Positions 21,080-33,483 of a DNA stretch of 64,000 nucleotides are shown here, piece by piece. A program made the position numbers and the translations under genes. The notes under the pieces are model-generated. The model saw nothing but the letters and a program-made list of their open reading frames with translations, made no database searches and was not told the DNA's origin. Source of the stretch: Curvularia sp. ZM96 (taxonomy: Eukaryota; Ascomycota; Dothideomycetes; Pleosporales; Pleosporaceae); the NCBI GenBank assembly GCA_022457065.1, contig JAJGBQ010000001.1, positions 1,674,001 through 1,738,000 on the forward strand, written 5' to 3'. Each line of letters begins with the position of its first letter. Position 1 is the first letter of the stretch.

Positions 21080-23233
21080 TTATATCATCAAAAAGCCTCC
21101 AATGATTGCTACAAACGATGCTCTGGCAGCTACACTGACAATAGATCCAGCTGATGCAGCTCCTGTGTAGGTAGGCACGGGATTACCAGTAGAGGATGGC
21201 AGTGTTCCGTTCCCCACGGTGCCGTTTGTTACCAGGTCTGGGAAAAGGTAACTCGTGTTGGCATCTATAACGATCCAGTTACGAACAAGAGCTGTGCCGT
21301 TCATCACAGACTTCCACTGGTCCTTGGTGCACTGTCCAGGGTCTAGAACGTAGCACTGGGTACCTTCGTCGATGATAGGTTGGTTGGTGATATTGAAAAC
21401 GTCGCTTGGTCCTTCAGTTGCGTAGCTAGGGTTCTCGACAGTAGAGACATTGCCAGTACTAATGTCCCGATTGAAGAGGGCACGCATAAAGATCTTGTAG
21501 GCGGTCTCTGGCTGGTAAGCGGGTACTTCATGGCCGGCCTCGTATACACGCGTGAACGACAAATTTCCATACTGGCGTACCTGCCCACCAATATAAGTAT
21601 CATTGACAACCACAGGGGCATAGCCTGCATTGGCAAAGGAAGTCGCATTTTCATAAGGAATGGCGAGCGAGAGGAGCTCTCCGCCATACCAGTTGCAGGC
21701 GTAATCGCGGTCGCCGTACACCAATGTGACTTTGATGCCTTCCTCAAGCAAGTATGCCAAATCTTCTTTCCAACCGGGTCGAGGATAATCTCCGATGCTG
21801 CGGAATGACTTTGATACTGCGGAGTTGGATTGGGTCCAATTGAGCGGTACACCAAGGCCCTGCTGTACATGGGGCTGATTGAGGAAGCCTTGGTACCAGG
21901 GCGGAGGAAATGCTGCAGCGCCGGGTGCAGATACATCGTAATAGTTCAGGTCGCTGTCGAAGTAAGGGTCGCGGATAGTCTCGGAACAGAAAGTTTCCGC
22001 AGCCTGGCATACTTTGTTGACAGTGGCATTGAAGCCTTGGTTGGTTGGATCGAACGCAATGCTGAGGTTTCGGCACTCTTCAATCTGATCGAGACATCCT
22101 CCCTGGCGGTACAAGTTATCAAGCGCTTCTTCATAGCGGCTTTCATTCATAGCTTTGATGCCATATGTGTTGTTGTAGGCCATGACTGGGTAGCCTGGCC
22201 ATTGCACATAACGATCGATACAACCATTAATAATCAACAAAGTATCAAGATCGAGGATATGAGTTTCTCCAGCTTCACTCCAGGTCCCGTTCTCAATTTT
22301 CTCATTCTGCTCTTGGAAGTAGGCGGCAAAAGCGGGTCCGTAACGGCCTCCATACGACTCAGTGGCAATGGATATTCTGTTGTCTTTGGGCTTGTGTTCC
22401 GGAAACTCTTGAAACCAGACTTGAGCGAAGTTCCACAGCGCTCGTGCAGAATTTTCGGTTCCCCGAGTAGTTAGGTTCGAGTTTTGGCTAGGATAAGTGC
22501 CAACATAAAAACTGTTGTTCTGTGCAGGAACAGTATTCTTATCAAAATCCACGACTTTCAGCTCGCCCGTGTCCAGGTTGTTGGTGATGTTTACGAGGCT
22601 ATCATAACTAAGTCCGACCTGAACGGGCTGATCAAGGTATAACATGTTCACTAGGTCGTGTCAGCAAACATCTCCCCGGTCAACTCTGGGTCTGCTGACC
22701 TTCGTTGTTCCATGACCACTCGTTGATGTAGGTACTGTTAGAGTCTGAGTTGACAAAGCAAGGCCCATTTTCGCGCAAGAGCCCGAGCATGGAACTGGAA
22801 CCAGGTCCACCTGATCAACGTTAGTGAATAATGTAAAAGACCCTTCAACGTATCGCCCACCATTCATCCAAATCGACAAAGGAGCATTTTCAGGATCCTT
22901 CCTAGACTCGAAGAACCAGAAATGCGTATTGATCTCGTATGTCTGGTCCGGGACGCCCAAGTCGGCGAGTGCTCCGGCTGGAAGATGGACATAGCCAGAG
23001 AAGCTCCGAACACCTTCTGTAGTCTCGCAGAGTTCCGTCTAGAAATACAGTAAGATGGTGAAACCAAGAAATAAGACTGATGAACCACATACCTCCTTGT
23101 AAGAGATGCTGACGCCTTCCTCAAGCTGTGATTTCACGACTGTCACGCCTTGTGGCGTTGGAGGGAACTGGGCACGGACAAGACCGCTCAGCAGAGCAGC
23201 AGTTCCTAGCCAGGAAAGCTCAGACGCGACCAT
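21080..23233 (-). CDS. Serine carboxypeptidase (peptidase S10), secreted, probably GPI-anchored
   Basis: Four exons: 23233-23093, 23038-22861, 22810-22700, 22650-21080 (666 residues). I prefer the ATG at 23233 because it is followed directly by a signal peptide (WLGTAALLSGLVRA). The exon joins restore WMNGGPGSSSMLGLL and ENGPCFVNSDSNSTYINEW, the S10 oxyanion and substrate region. The catalytic triad is seen as TESYGG (Ser about residue 242), VYGDRDYACNW (Asp) and EAGHEVPAY (His about 517). Intron 2 uses a weak GTGGGC donor but is needed for the frame. A Ser/Thr-rich C-terminus ending in a hydrophobic run suggests a GPI anchor. The protein resembles carboxypeptidase S1-type enzymes that trim C-terminal residues at acid pH at the cell surface. 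Confidence 0.92.
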
Positions 23234-23810
23234 GTTTGCGGCCAATTTAGAAAGGAGCAATGCCACCGGAGCGATCTTGGAGGCGGGCAGGCCTTAGACG
23301 AGAGATATTTCTGGTTTCTTATAGCAGTCTCTTCGGGATGGGTATACATTTTCCCAGCCGGCCATGGGCCATGAGCGAGCGAGCTTCCTGGTTAGGACAA
23401 GGTGCGTGTACCATTGCGGCACCAGCGAGTACAGGCATCTGCCTCGCTGCCGCCATGACGACGCAATGCATTGCCGCGAGGTGAAGGGAGCGGTAGACGG
23501 GACAGGGCCAAGATTGCCAAGCATGCTTTTCGTCACTTGTCTACGGTACAGCGACTTGGCTGATGGGCTGGTGTATTGTAGAAAGAGTGGGACACGCGAG
23601 GCGTATGCAGGTGTAGAGCCAATGCGGAAGGTGTTGAAGCCTACTGCCGGCGATAGCACGATGCGGGGCACCAGCGACAGGGCTCGTCTGGTATATGTGA
23701 TTTGGACGCGCGTGTTGAGGACTCCATTGCAATGGTGTCAGTTCAGTTGTGCTGGGGGGGAAAGGTGTTGTTCATGTTGAGCATGCGCACCAACGCAAAG
23801 AAGAAGTGCA
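23234..23810. promoter_or_regulatory. Divergent promoter region, carboxypeptidase and bZIP genes
   Basis: 577 bases between divergently transcribed genes, so it must carry both promoters. Overlapping short frames in it lack start codons or motifs. No specific operator was recognised. Confidence 0.45.
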
Positions 23811-24896
23811 ATGCTTTATACTAGTGGTGGTGATGGTGATGGTGGTGGAGACACCGACTTGGTTCCTAGCGCCAACCCCCACGCGGCTCTTATGCACTCC
23901 AGCAACACGCGGCAGCCAGGCCGCCCATCCGCCCATCCACCAACCTCTGAACATGTCCAAGAAGGTGGGTTCCAAGCATGCCATGAACAGCACACCCGTA
24001 CCGGCAGCCGGTTGCTAAATCGCTCGCAGGGTAGCGACACCCCATCCTCAATTCGCATCCGCGAGAACCAAAGGCGTTCTCGCAACCAGCGCAGGGAGCT
24101 TATCCAGGACTTGCAGCGCCGGGTCCAAGAATATGAACTAAAAGGCGTCGCCGCCACCCAGGAGATGCAGCGCGCTGCACGCAAAGTCGCAGAGGAGAAT
24201 TCACGATTAAGAAGTCTGCTCGCCAGCCGTGGTGTGACGCGCGACGAGGTCGAGGCGTACTTGCGCTCCTTCGACTCTGGCACTGCTCCCAGCCGCCCAG
24301 GCCCTGCTTTGCTTGTGCAAGCACAACCCCAAGGAGCTTCAACAGCCCAAGGCGTAGCCACAAACGACGCACACTGGCGCATTCAGCCCACTAACCAGTC
24401 TCCTATACCAACTCCAATCACACCGCTGGCACCATCGACTCTTCAGCCTCTTGCGCAACCACGCGCACAATCTCAGCGCATCGACCAACCCTGCTCTAAT
24501 GTTGTGCGCAATCCTACCTCTGGTCCTGACAAACGGGGATGCACAACCGTGACTTCAACATCACACAAGCCTGCTGCGCCAGCTACTCTTGACAATTCGT
24601 CTTGTTGCAGACCAGCAGATGGCGATACTCATGACGCTAGCGGCCCCAGTTTTCCCATGCTCCAAGATGATGCAGAGTGCCCCAATACAACCAGTTGTTT
24701 CTGTCCTCCAGTCTCTACACCAAAGGAGCGGCCCCTCGATACCGGCCTGCTAATATCATGCGAGACGGCTGCTACCATTATTGCTGAAATGCGAGGCGAT
24801 GGCGATCGGAGTCGTATCAGAGATAGTCTCGGATGTGTCGGGGACAAGGAGTGTACTGTTAAGAGCACACGTGTGCTGGAGCTAATGGACGAATGA
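23811..24896 (+). CDS. bZIP transcription factor
   Basis: A 361-residue frame without an intron. Residues 81-97 form a basic region (RIRENQRRSRNQRRELI) and residues about 99-137 a leucine-zipper-like coiled coil (DLQRRVQEYE through KVAEENSRLRSLLA), followed by GVTRDEVEAYLRSF. The rest is Pro/Ser/Thr/Gln-rich and probably disordered. This combination is common among uncharacterised bZIP regulators of filamentous ascomycetes. The start is uncertain: the first 60 residues are low-complexity and an alternative frame carries MSKKVGSKHAMNS just upstream of the basic region (ATG at 23953), which could be the true first exon if a very short intron exists. It would bind DNA as a dimer in the nucleus; targets are unknown. 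Confidence 0.8.
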   Translation: MLYTSGGDGDGGGDTDLVPSANPHAALMHSSNTRQPGRPSAHPPTSEHVQEGGFQACHEQHTRTGSRLLNRSQGSDTPSSIRIRENQRRSRNQRRELIQDLQRRVQEYELKGVAATQEMQRAARKVAEENSRLRSLLASRGVTRDEVEAYLRSFDSGTAPSRPGPALLVQAQPQGASTAQGVATNDAHWRIQPTNQSPIPTPITPLAPSTLQPLAQPRAQSQRIDQPCSNVVRNPTSGPDKRGCTTVTSTSHKPAAPATLDNSSCCRPADGDTHDASGPSFPMLQDDAECPNTTSCFCPPVSTPKERPLDTGLLISCETAATIIAEMRGDGDRSRIRDSLGCVGDKECTVKSTRVLELMDE

Positions 24897-25787
24897 CATA
24901 TGGACCGCTAGTCATAGACGTGGAGCTGTCACAGATATCATGATTGATTGGTGTTCTTGCAAGGTCAGATACACTTACAAACCAGTGTAGCACTTATGAT
25001 GCCGTACTGGGTTCAAGAAACATGAGCACGCTAGCTACTATACAAGGAAGGCCAGCAAAAATTTGAGGATAAAATTGTTCTCTTGAAAAGTTGGGCGTCT
25101 CTATTGAAGCACGATATTTGGGATGTCTCAGGGGAGCACTACACCAACATGACAATGCTCGAGGTGCTCTTCATACATGCTAGGGTGGAAGAGACTCAGA
25201 TGATGAGCTCACGCTGAGTGTATTTGGCATGACGATTGGCAAACTTCATGGCCAACAAGCTCATCGCTGGACGGCGCTTGTGGAATGGCTTTCTCCAACT
25301 GAGGAAGTTTCTAAAAATGGCAGACCTGGTGCTCACATGTACGCTGTTGACGGCAATTGACAGCGTCTCATAGGCTTCGTCTGGGAAATCTCGCTTGAGC
25401 CAAAATCGTGGCGGTCGTTGTAGAGGGCAGCTTTCATAAATTAGATTTGCAATTCATGTAGTAAAGAAGACAAAGTAGAATGACACTTGCCAAACTAGAT
25501 CTGAAGCTTAGACATAGTACAAGTAATAGTGAGATGAATGGCCGCAAACTTTACCTGTTATTCACGAGACGAATCCCCAGAGCAGTGAAAAGCGGAAGCC
25601 ATACCGAAAGCGAATCACAGCGCTAGCCCAGAAACAGCAGTTCCGAACGACCCCACTAAATAAGTTGGCGACGACAGAGCGCGTCCTCCGGGCCCCGCCA
25701 TGGTTATAATTGAATGTCTGGCGCAACCGACTATCAGGCCTTTGTTTGACTCTTGAACCAGACCGCACTGACAATTGCGCCGCCAAC
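24897..25787. other. Intergenic region with a stop-free minus-strand stretch
   Basis: No gene is called. On the minus strand a stop-free stretch from about 25435 down to a TGA at 25196 (about 80 codons, with SWRKPFHKRRPAMSLLAMKF within it) has no ATG start and an AG just before it. It could be the last exon of a decayed or missed gene, or chance. The rest is the DUF89 gene promoter. Confidence 0.35.
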
Positions 25788-27332
25788 ATGGAGTTTGACA
25801 CATTTCCCGTACCACAGTACAGCACAAGCGACCCTACGTCGTTCGCCCACATTTCGGCTCGCTCGAGGTGGCCCATCATCATAACCCAAGGCATTGATGA
25901 CGTTCATCGCTCCTTGCACGACACCAAAGACGAGGCAGCCATCAGCCAAGGGAAACAAATTGTCGCTGAGCTAGCCAAGCTCAAATACGAATTGCAACAT
26001 GACCGCGAGCTGACGCCCATTCCTAATGATGGCGAGCCCGACGTCGAGGCATACAACAAGGAATTGGCGGCCAGAGGGAACCCCAAATGGCACAACGTGC
26101 CTTGGCTCTACGCTGAGTGCTACCTGTACAGGTATGTACCGTCACTGGGCACTACGGGAAGAGGCTGACAACCATAGAAAGGCGCATATCGAGTATCTTC
26201 AAGCAGGCCGACGCCTGGCGCTCCTATGACATCTTCGCCCGCCAGAAAATGTCGACGTTCAAGTCCTCCCGCCCCGCTGTACTCGAACTCGCTGCGCGCT
26301 ACAAGGACATCGTCACCGAATTTGAGCAGAAGAAGACCATCAGCGGCGCTGAGACCCAAGAGCAGCTCGAGGCTGCCGAGAAGGTTCTCTTTACCGAAAT
26401 GTGCGAGATTTGCCTATGGGGCAACGCGACCGATCTTTCGCTCCTGACCAACCTGTCGTATGAAGACATCCAAAAGCTCCAGGGTTCTGAAGCGCGCAAA
26501 AACTCCGAAAAGAACATTTTGGTCAACGACTTGGACAAAGCTTTCAAGGTGCTTACTTCCGCACAGAAGGAGGGCAAGAAAGAACGACGCGTCGATATTG
26601 TTCTCGACAACGCCGGTTTCGAGCTGTTCGTCGATCTTGTCCTAGCCGGTTATCTCGTTGCATCCGGCCTCGCTACCAATGTCGTATTCCACCCCAAATC
26701 CATTCCTTGGTTTGTCTCAGATGTTCTACCAGCCGACTTTGGTGCGCTCCTCTCCGCTTTGGCCGATCCGCACAGCTTCTACGAAGCGCTTTCAGACGAC
26801 GAGAAGCGCAGCGGGAAGCAGTCTGTACCACTGTCCGAGACTGAGAGCGCCAACCTGAAATTCTTGTTTCAGCACTGGAGTACGATGCACGCTGAGGGCC
26901 AGTTGATGCTGCGACCCAACGATTTCTGGACTGCGGCTGGAAGCTACTGGCGACTGCCCAAGACGGAACCAGAGCTTTACAATGACTTGAAGGAGAGCGA
27001 GCTGGTCATCTTCAAAGGCGACCTAAATTACCGAAAGCTGACTGCTGATGTAAGTGTCGTTAGTCACTCACTTTTTCACATCGCTAACCTAAGGACAGGC
27101 TGCCTGGCCCGCCACGACGCCATTTACAGAGGCCATTGGACCTATGGGTCCCGCCTCAGGCGTCCGCGTCCTAGCGCTCCGCACTTGCAAGGCTGACGTC
27201 GTGGTCGGTTTACAAGAAGGCGAAGACGAGCGTCTCAGGGCCACGGAGGGAGGTGGCGGTGACAGCGGAGCACGAAAGTGGGCATGGAGCGGCAAATGGG
27301 CTGTCGTTCAGTTTTCAGACGGCAAGGCGTGA
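25788..27332 (+). CDS. DUF89 / ARMT1-like metal-dependent phosphatase
   Basis: Three exons, 25788-26131, 26182-27049 and 27099-27332, encode 481 residues. The first acceptor is the GAAAG at 26181, which restores YLYRRISSIF; the nearer ATAG gives the wrong frame. Family landmarks are the N-terminal RWPIIITQGIDDVHR, WLYAECYLYRRI, the metal-site pair in DNAGFELFVDLVLAGYL, and FKGDLNYRKLTAD followed by RTCKADVVVGL. This matches the subfamily III DUF89 proteins (human ARMT1, yeast YMR027W), cobalt, nickel or manganese dependent phosphatases proposed to remove damaged sugar phosphates such as fructose-1-phosphate; a carboxyl methyltransferase activity has also been claimed for the human protein. 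I cannot decide between these from sequence. Confidence 0.92.
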
Positions 27333-27506
27333 GGAGGAGCGATGATCCATGGCTTATAGGACACGTAAAGGAGTTCAAAGACGCATATTAGACATGGTGG
27401 AATAGACATAATGACTAAAGACACATTCAGAAGCACTCTCCTCCTTCGACATCACAATTAGCAGCACAAGTGTCTTATGAAATGGTCGTTATTCATGGCG
27501 CGAAGC

Positions 27507-29256
27507 TTAGTATACCCCTCGCCGTATATCCGACGCAATCCGCTGAAGCTGTTGTACCGTTGGCGGCTGTTTGCCCCCCCTCGACAGCGAAATTCTAGAA
27601 AAGTTCTCCATCTCCCTGATCCTTCGCGCCACACCGCCCTCCTTTGACGTTCTCGCATTGCGAGGACCTTTTGACGGCGCTTGCAGATACCTGTGAGTCA
27701 CGCCGTCGATGGAATCTTGGGTGGGTTTGGATCTGTGCCTATGAACCATGTCGACTGTGGAGCCTGGCTGTCCTTGGAATTCCTCGGTGATGCCGCTGAA
27801 AGGCTGTGCAAACTCGTTCATTTGGTGAGGCTGTCCTAGAGCTCGAATATCTAATCAAGAAAGAAAAGGTTAGCATTTCCTTCTCATGTGACGAGCAAAT
27901 TTCTTGTGCCGCAGTTTCACACGTACCTTGCAGCAGTTTTGCGGCATCAGGCTCACTCCCCAGCCACTTTCCCATTGTTCGCTTGGCCCAGAGCTTTCGG
28001 AACCCTTCTAGTTCGAGGTGATATTCGAGGTTATCCCAGACGGGGATGACACTGCAGATTGCAATCATCTCTAGCATCTGGATAGGAACCTCTGTTGTTC
28101 CAGCTGGCTTCACCAGGACAATTTCGAGCGTGCTCAGCGGCTCCCTGGGCGGAGATTGAAGGGCGTCCCCACGGCACACAAATTCCAACGACTCGCGGCG
28201 CTTTGACCCGCGCAGACTGAGCTTCCGGCGCAGAGCCTTGGGCGCTGCTGGGCTCGATGAACGGGGTCTTGATGATTGGGAGAACAAGGGTATACCGGTA
28301 ATCAGAGTCGTGATTTTGCGAAGGGATTCCAAAACAATGCATCCATCCTCGTGAAAGTCCTTTTTTCTCTTTGTAGTTCCATGCACCGTGGTCGCTTCCG
28401 CAATAGAGACGGGGAGCTGGAAGCGCAAATTGGAAGCCTGAGTGAGTACAGACAGAACCATCTGAGGAGGCTTTGCGCCTGTCCAGCAATCCCAAAATTT
28501 GCCGCCATCTCTTTCATTTGAACGTGGAGCATTGCCAGCGTCACACAGATCAATAAGGAACAGACTGTCGCGGTACAGAATGTTCAATCCTATAGCGCGC
28601 ATCTGATGGCAAACGCGCAAGGCAGGGTGCATCATGACTGAGCGAATGTCGACAGCGTTGGGTCCATGGCGATGTCGGTGGCGTTGCGGTGTGATTCGTG
28701 ACTGATATGGCGTAATGGACACTGCTCGTTCTTCAGCGAAAACGTACGCTAGGATATGCCCAAGCACTCCCGGTGGGAGTTGAAGAAGAGAGCGTCTCGT
28801 CTTGGTAGGATAGCTGGAACCAGTAACTGACTGCTTCCGTTTAGGTGTTGTCTGTATTGAGTGGTTGTGACGCTTAGGAGAAGCAGAAGATGCTGTGGTA
28901 AAGTTGGGAGGAGGCAGAACCATATCGTGTTCGCCGAAAGATGATTCATCGAGCATAATTAAGCACTCGAGTGATCGTCGGTCCATGATATCGTCAACCT
29001 CTGGGACTGCGAGCCGCTCTTCCGCAATGTGCCGTTGTCGTCCGTTGGGGGAAGCTTCTGGGTAGACGGATCGAGTGGGTGTTTCTGTGACCTTTGGAAG
29101 GGGCAGAGGCTTGTTCTGTCCTGGAAATAGATCGTGCATATACTTTTTGGACGTAGCGAGTGCTTTCGCAGTGACGGTGTAGTCAGTAAAGTCGACATGG
29201 CTTGGGGGATCAGGCAATCGCGGTGCAAGTACGGGCGGGGAAGCAGTTTGCGCCAT
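27507..29256 (-). CDS. Conserved hypothetical protein, F-box-like region
   Basis: Two exons, 29256-27927 and 27850-27507, join at GTACGT..GATTAG to 557 residues. Residues 1-150 are Pro/Ser-rich and probably disordered. A segment RRSLLQLPPGVLGHILAYVF starts a folded part and looks like a degenerate F-box helix; it is followed by HPALRVCHQMRAIGLNILYR and a long leucine-rich body. The C-terminal 100 residues are basic and low in complexity (KGPRNARTSKEGGVARRIRE). I recognise no catalytic motif. The 3' gene-free flank shared with the ARMT1-like gene is 174 bases, so the two are convergent. The pattern fits the many F-box-like proteins of filamentous ascomycetes, but function is unknown. Confidence 0.75.
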
Positions 29257-31817
29257 GATGGCAGTCAGAAGGAAGGTATGTGAAGAAAAGCAAAGTAAGG
29301 AAAAGGTCTCCAGGGTCGTGGGAACTACTCAAAGCAATAAAGCAACGCGATACGAGGGCGAAGCCTGCGCCACTACATACATGTAGAGGTAATGACAGAC
29401 TCAGAGACCAGCTCTTATCGACAAAAGAGGGACACTATCGCAGAAAAGGATTGATATAATAAGCTTCATACTCATTACATACTAGGCGACAAGCAAGTCG
29501 CCTGCCTTGTCGTCCTTCCCATGTACCAACCCTTGGCTAGTAGGTTCGACAGGCTGTCGGGAAAACAGACCGGGTAAGGGTAAGGTGTACCGTGGAATCC
29601 AGTTTTTCGAAGCGAAACGAGCATGCTCAGCTCCTGCTCGCCTCTCATTCGCCCAGTGGTGTTCAGCCCCATAAACATCTGTGCATGCTAGCTAGGGCAA
29701 GTACATATCGAGCCGCCAAAGTAATGTGCACTGCCAAAGCGTAGCAGGGGTGGCTGGGCAGGCTCTGCTACAAAGAGATGCCTGTTTCGATTGGCTGTGC
29801 GGCCGTCGAGTAGATGTCGGCCGGCGAAGGCTACTTTTCCTGGCCGATTGTCGATGAGGCTGTCAATAATTGCAGTCAGTATAGCCCCACATTGTGGCTG
29901 CGGTCACAGGATATCACTCGTAAATGAGGGGACGGTAGAGGAACGGGAAGAGCCCGGGGGCCTCATCCGAGACTTGTAGTGTTCGAGCATCATGGCACAA
30001 CCAATTTCTGAAACGTGACGTGGCGAGTCCGGCGGATCGCCTTGGCTTGGGGAGGGGTCACAGGCGGTGGGAACTGTGGGCGAACGCAACCGTGAGCGAG
30101 TAGACGTCTGCCATCGATATTGAAAACGAGGCTGGCCAGAAGTCAGGACACCCGGGCGACGTTTCGGTTTCACGCCGCTAGGAATCAAGGCATTCCACGT
30201 GCACGGCCGATGGGAGATGGTGCCAAGACGCGTCTAGAAGGGAAGGAAATTGGGCATGAAAAATCTGTAGTGAAGCAGTCGTCGGCGAGGTGCGTCGATG
30301 AGCCCATGGAGCGCTGTTCGGGCCGTGAGGGTCGAAGGAGAGGGGGCTGGAAGGGGGATCTGTGAGGCTCGCGATGGCACTAGCCGTGGGCGGGTAACGT
30401 CAAGACAACTAGTTTTGGGCAGTGGAGCTGTGGCCCAAGGATGATGGCCGCGTCTGGGGGTGCGTGAAGACACGAATCAGGCGATTGCTGGACAGAGACG
30501 GTGATGAAGAGAGGTCGAGGTGTCGAGCGCCCGTTCGGCCCTGGTCGGGCGCGCTAATATGAGGCCGAAACGAGTCAAACTCCACCACCACGAGACGTTA
30601 CCCTACAGCCGTTCAGCCGTACGTGTGCCAAGCCAACCGTTGTTTGTGACCCTTCGCATGCCAGTCCAGTTCAGTCCCAGCCCCACGTTCACTGACACCC
30701 GGAACTCGCATGGCCGTTGTGTCGATCCTCCCACGCCGCCACGCCTGCCTTGCTACCACGCCTCCGGTGAACAGCAGTGCATGCTGCTCGTCACCGGCTT
30801 CGCTCCCGACACGCTGACCCGGATGCTGTGGCTACCTGGCTTATGTCGAGGCATGAATCGAACCACCATCTCAACAAGTCGTCTCCCCAGAGCTCTCCAT
30901 AAGTCGACCGCTATTATAGCCATTGCATCTGGGTTGGCACAGCTCCACTGGGCTCGTCCACTGTCAAAAGCAGCAGAGAGCAGCGCCCGCTGCGACATCG
31001 GCTCTACCTGTGTCCCATGCTGCTGTGGCTGCATTGACGGCGGACATGAGTGCAGTCTTTGGTCGACGAGGCGTGGTAAATAACCTGGCCCAAGCTTGTG
31101 CGGGCTTGGATCCTTCATACCTATTGCACAATTTGACTCAGCTTAAGTGGTCTCAGTATGAGTCTCTGCAGGTTCATCTTAAAGCATCTTCACCTGCCTT
31201 ATACATCCCTATGGTATAGCTGCGCTCAGACACTTTGGCTTCCGGTGAAACCGACGCGCAATCCTAACAATTGTGCTCAACCTGTGTTTCGCAACACTTG
31301 CCCTGCAACCACTGTTCTGTTTTGTAGGTGATCTTAAGGGTGCGCCAAATTACGCTGTTCCTTGTGTCGATCATAGCATCTCCCATATACCTCCGTCGCC
31401 ACTCGGGTCTCTCTCCTATACTGAATACTGTGCAATCTGCACAACACCCACAGCAGGCCCCCAAAGCGAAAGCGATCTTGCGGGGAGACGCCGCTTTCTG
31501 GAAGACAATGCCTATTGGATGGTCCCGGCGCAGAAGGCGAGGAACCCATTTCGAACCGTGAGAAGGGTATATCGCGGGACATGTACCCCGGATTATGGAT
31601 TTCAATAGTTCATCGGAGCACTGATCTCTGCACAAGTATGCAGCGTATCGAATACGGTATCGATTGCTGAATCCGTCTTCTCGAAAGAATCCATTCATCC
31701 CTATTCCTCATACTCTCAGTCCTTCTTATTGCTCCCATCCGCCGTCTCGCTGATGTGAACGACATCATCAGCACTCCTGGGTGTACTTTGTGACCTTTGG
31801 TCCAGCTATATCTCGTG
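29257..31817. other. 2.5 kb gene-free region
   Basis: No protein gene is convincing. Composition is balanced, not AT-rich, and no RIP texture is visible. Overlapping frames occur on both strands around 30.5-31.1 kb and 31.3-31.7 kb, but the long one (30520-31083) starts with GTG and none has a recognisable motif. The left part must hold the promoter of the 29256 gene. A non-coding transcript or a fast-evolving gene with unusual structure remains possible. Confidence 0.4.
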
Positions 31818-33483
31818 TCAGTCGATCGCTCCCTTGACAAGGCTTTTTCCAGATGATGTACGCACCCATTGTACTGCTGCTGTTGCTCCAAAGAAAGCAA
31901 ACACTACTACAATCATTGTGATGCAGCCTTTCTTCCAGTACGGCGCGTCGGTCGCCGGATAAAATGCAATACCCCAAAAAGTATACAGGATAGATTGCAC
32001 CATGCTCATGATATAGAGGATTACAGACCTCGAGGCATCATCACCACCCCGCTGGCAGATAACACTAGCCCAGCCATATAAGATGGGATTCACAATATAC
32101 GAGGTCCCAGCCAAGTAGAACGCGAAGAACACTCCAGCCGTAGGAAGATTAGGTATTAGTAGGAGGATTGCGACGAGTATCTGTAAGACTCCAGCCAAGA
32201 TGACCATTGGTACTCGGCGATTAGTCATATCGATGACATAACCAGCTCCTATGTTTGAAACAATGGAAACAGCTTGTACGCCAAGGGGATAGGTAGTCGT
32301 TGCATATGACGGAAACTGTTCGATGTTGGCTTTCATCCAGAGTAAGAAGAGACCCTGGAGGACGATTGCCTCAAGGGCGCATCCGATCATGGAATAGAGG
32401 GAGAGTATGTAGATATCTGGTTTTGCAAGAAGCCGCTTGGCCAACGACTTGATGCTGATATCGTGACCCCAAGTTCTTTTCGGTGGCAGACGGTCCAAGG
32501 CTAGCTGTAACTCTTCTTTGCTGAGATATGGAGCATTTGGAGATTCAGGCAGGTTGGGGAAGAACAACAACCCAAAAATACCAAAGGGGATTCCCATGGC
32601 GCCATCTTATAGCTATTAGTGTTGCGACAATAAAAGTGTGATGGGGCTCGCATACTGATAATGAAGACCCATTGCCACCCTGCAAGAGAGGTCTGTCCAT
32701 GCAGGCTCTCATTCATCGCCGTCATCATCACGCCGGCGAACATGCTGCCTATTTGTCCGATAGCAGTAAAGATGGCAGTCCTTTTAGCAATCTCCGAAGG
32801 CTTGTACCACGACCCGAGAATATAGATAGTACCGCTATACAGACTCGACTCAAAAAACCCTTGCAAGAAGCGGATGACGCAGAGTTGAGCATAACTTGTA
32901 CAAGCTGCAGAACACATAGTTAGGCCGGACCATACAATCAGAGTGAATGGGAGCCAAAAGCGGGGCGCAATTCTCTGGATGATCAGAGCGTGAGGTATCT
33001 GGCCAGTACAGCTACCAGCCGTAAACATGGCTAGTAAGATGCTGTACTGGTTACCCTCAAGCTGGAGGGACTCCTTCAGTCCGGAGACATAGGCATTGGC
33101 GAAAGCCGATCGATCTAGGTAGTTGAAGAAATAGGCAGCACAGCAGTACACCTGAACACGGGATTAGCTATTTTGTTTAAATTTGGTGGCAAAATTCTAA
33201 CCAAAATAAAGCAGTCTGTCGTGTCGTTATGTTAGCTCTGGTGGACAACATCGACACGTCCTACCTGTGCAGACATACCGAGCTTGCGAACCAATCGCTG
33301 TTCCAATTCTGGCATGGTATCCAGACGCATATAGCCAATCCGCCTCTTACGAAAACAGAGCATAGGGTTCTTGTTCTTCTGCCAAAATAACATCCCAGTG
33401 TGGAGGTGTCGAATGCTACAACTTCAAAGTACCTTGATGAACTGAAGCGCACCAATCATGTCACGGTTTTTCATAAGCAGCAT
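31818..33483 (-). CDS. MFS permease, allantoate/DAL5 (ACS) family
   Basis: Five exons: 33483-33433, 33378-33279, 33215-33202, 33151-32656, 32605-31818, giving 482 residues; the third is only 14 bases and makes CFIL after RKLD. Motifs of the anion:cation symporter family appear: RLVRKLD, NYLDRSAFANAYV, the QLCVIRFLQGFFESSLYSGT segment, GWQWVFIINGAMGIPFGIFG and a second half ending in GASAAVQW-like sequence (FFGATAAVQWVRTS). Such permeases import allantoate, vitamins, small peptides or organic acids by proton symport at the plasma membrane. The N-terminus is provisional: the ATG at 33483 is the first in frame, but a longer leader peptide in another frame just upstream (33671-33483) could be spliced on. 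The next gene upstream encodes a FAT1-like protein in the same orientation. Confidence 0.85.

Noticed and set aside
22350..22380. S10 active-site motif TESYGG has Thr where yeast carboxypeptidase Y has Gly
   Set aside because: The S10 family pattern as I know it allows Gly, Ser, Thr or Ala there, so the enzyme is probably active.
30520..31083. 187-codon plus-strand open frame
   Set aside because: It starts with GTG, has no motif, overlaps comparable frames on the other strand and is of low-complexity, non-protein-like composition.
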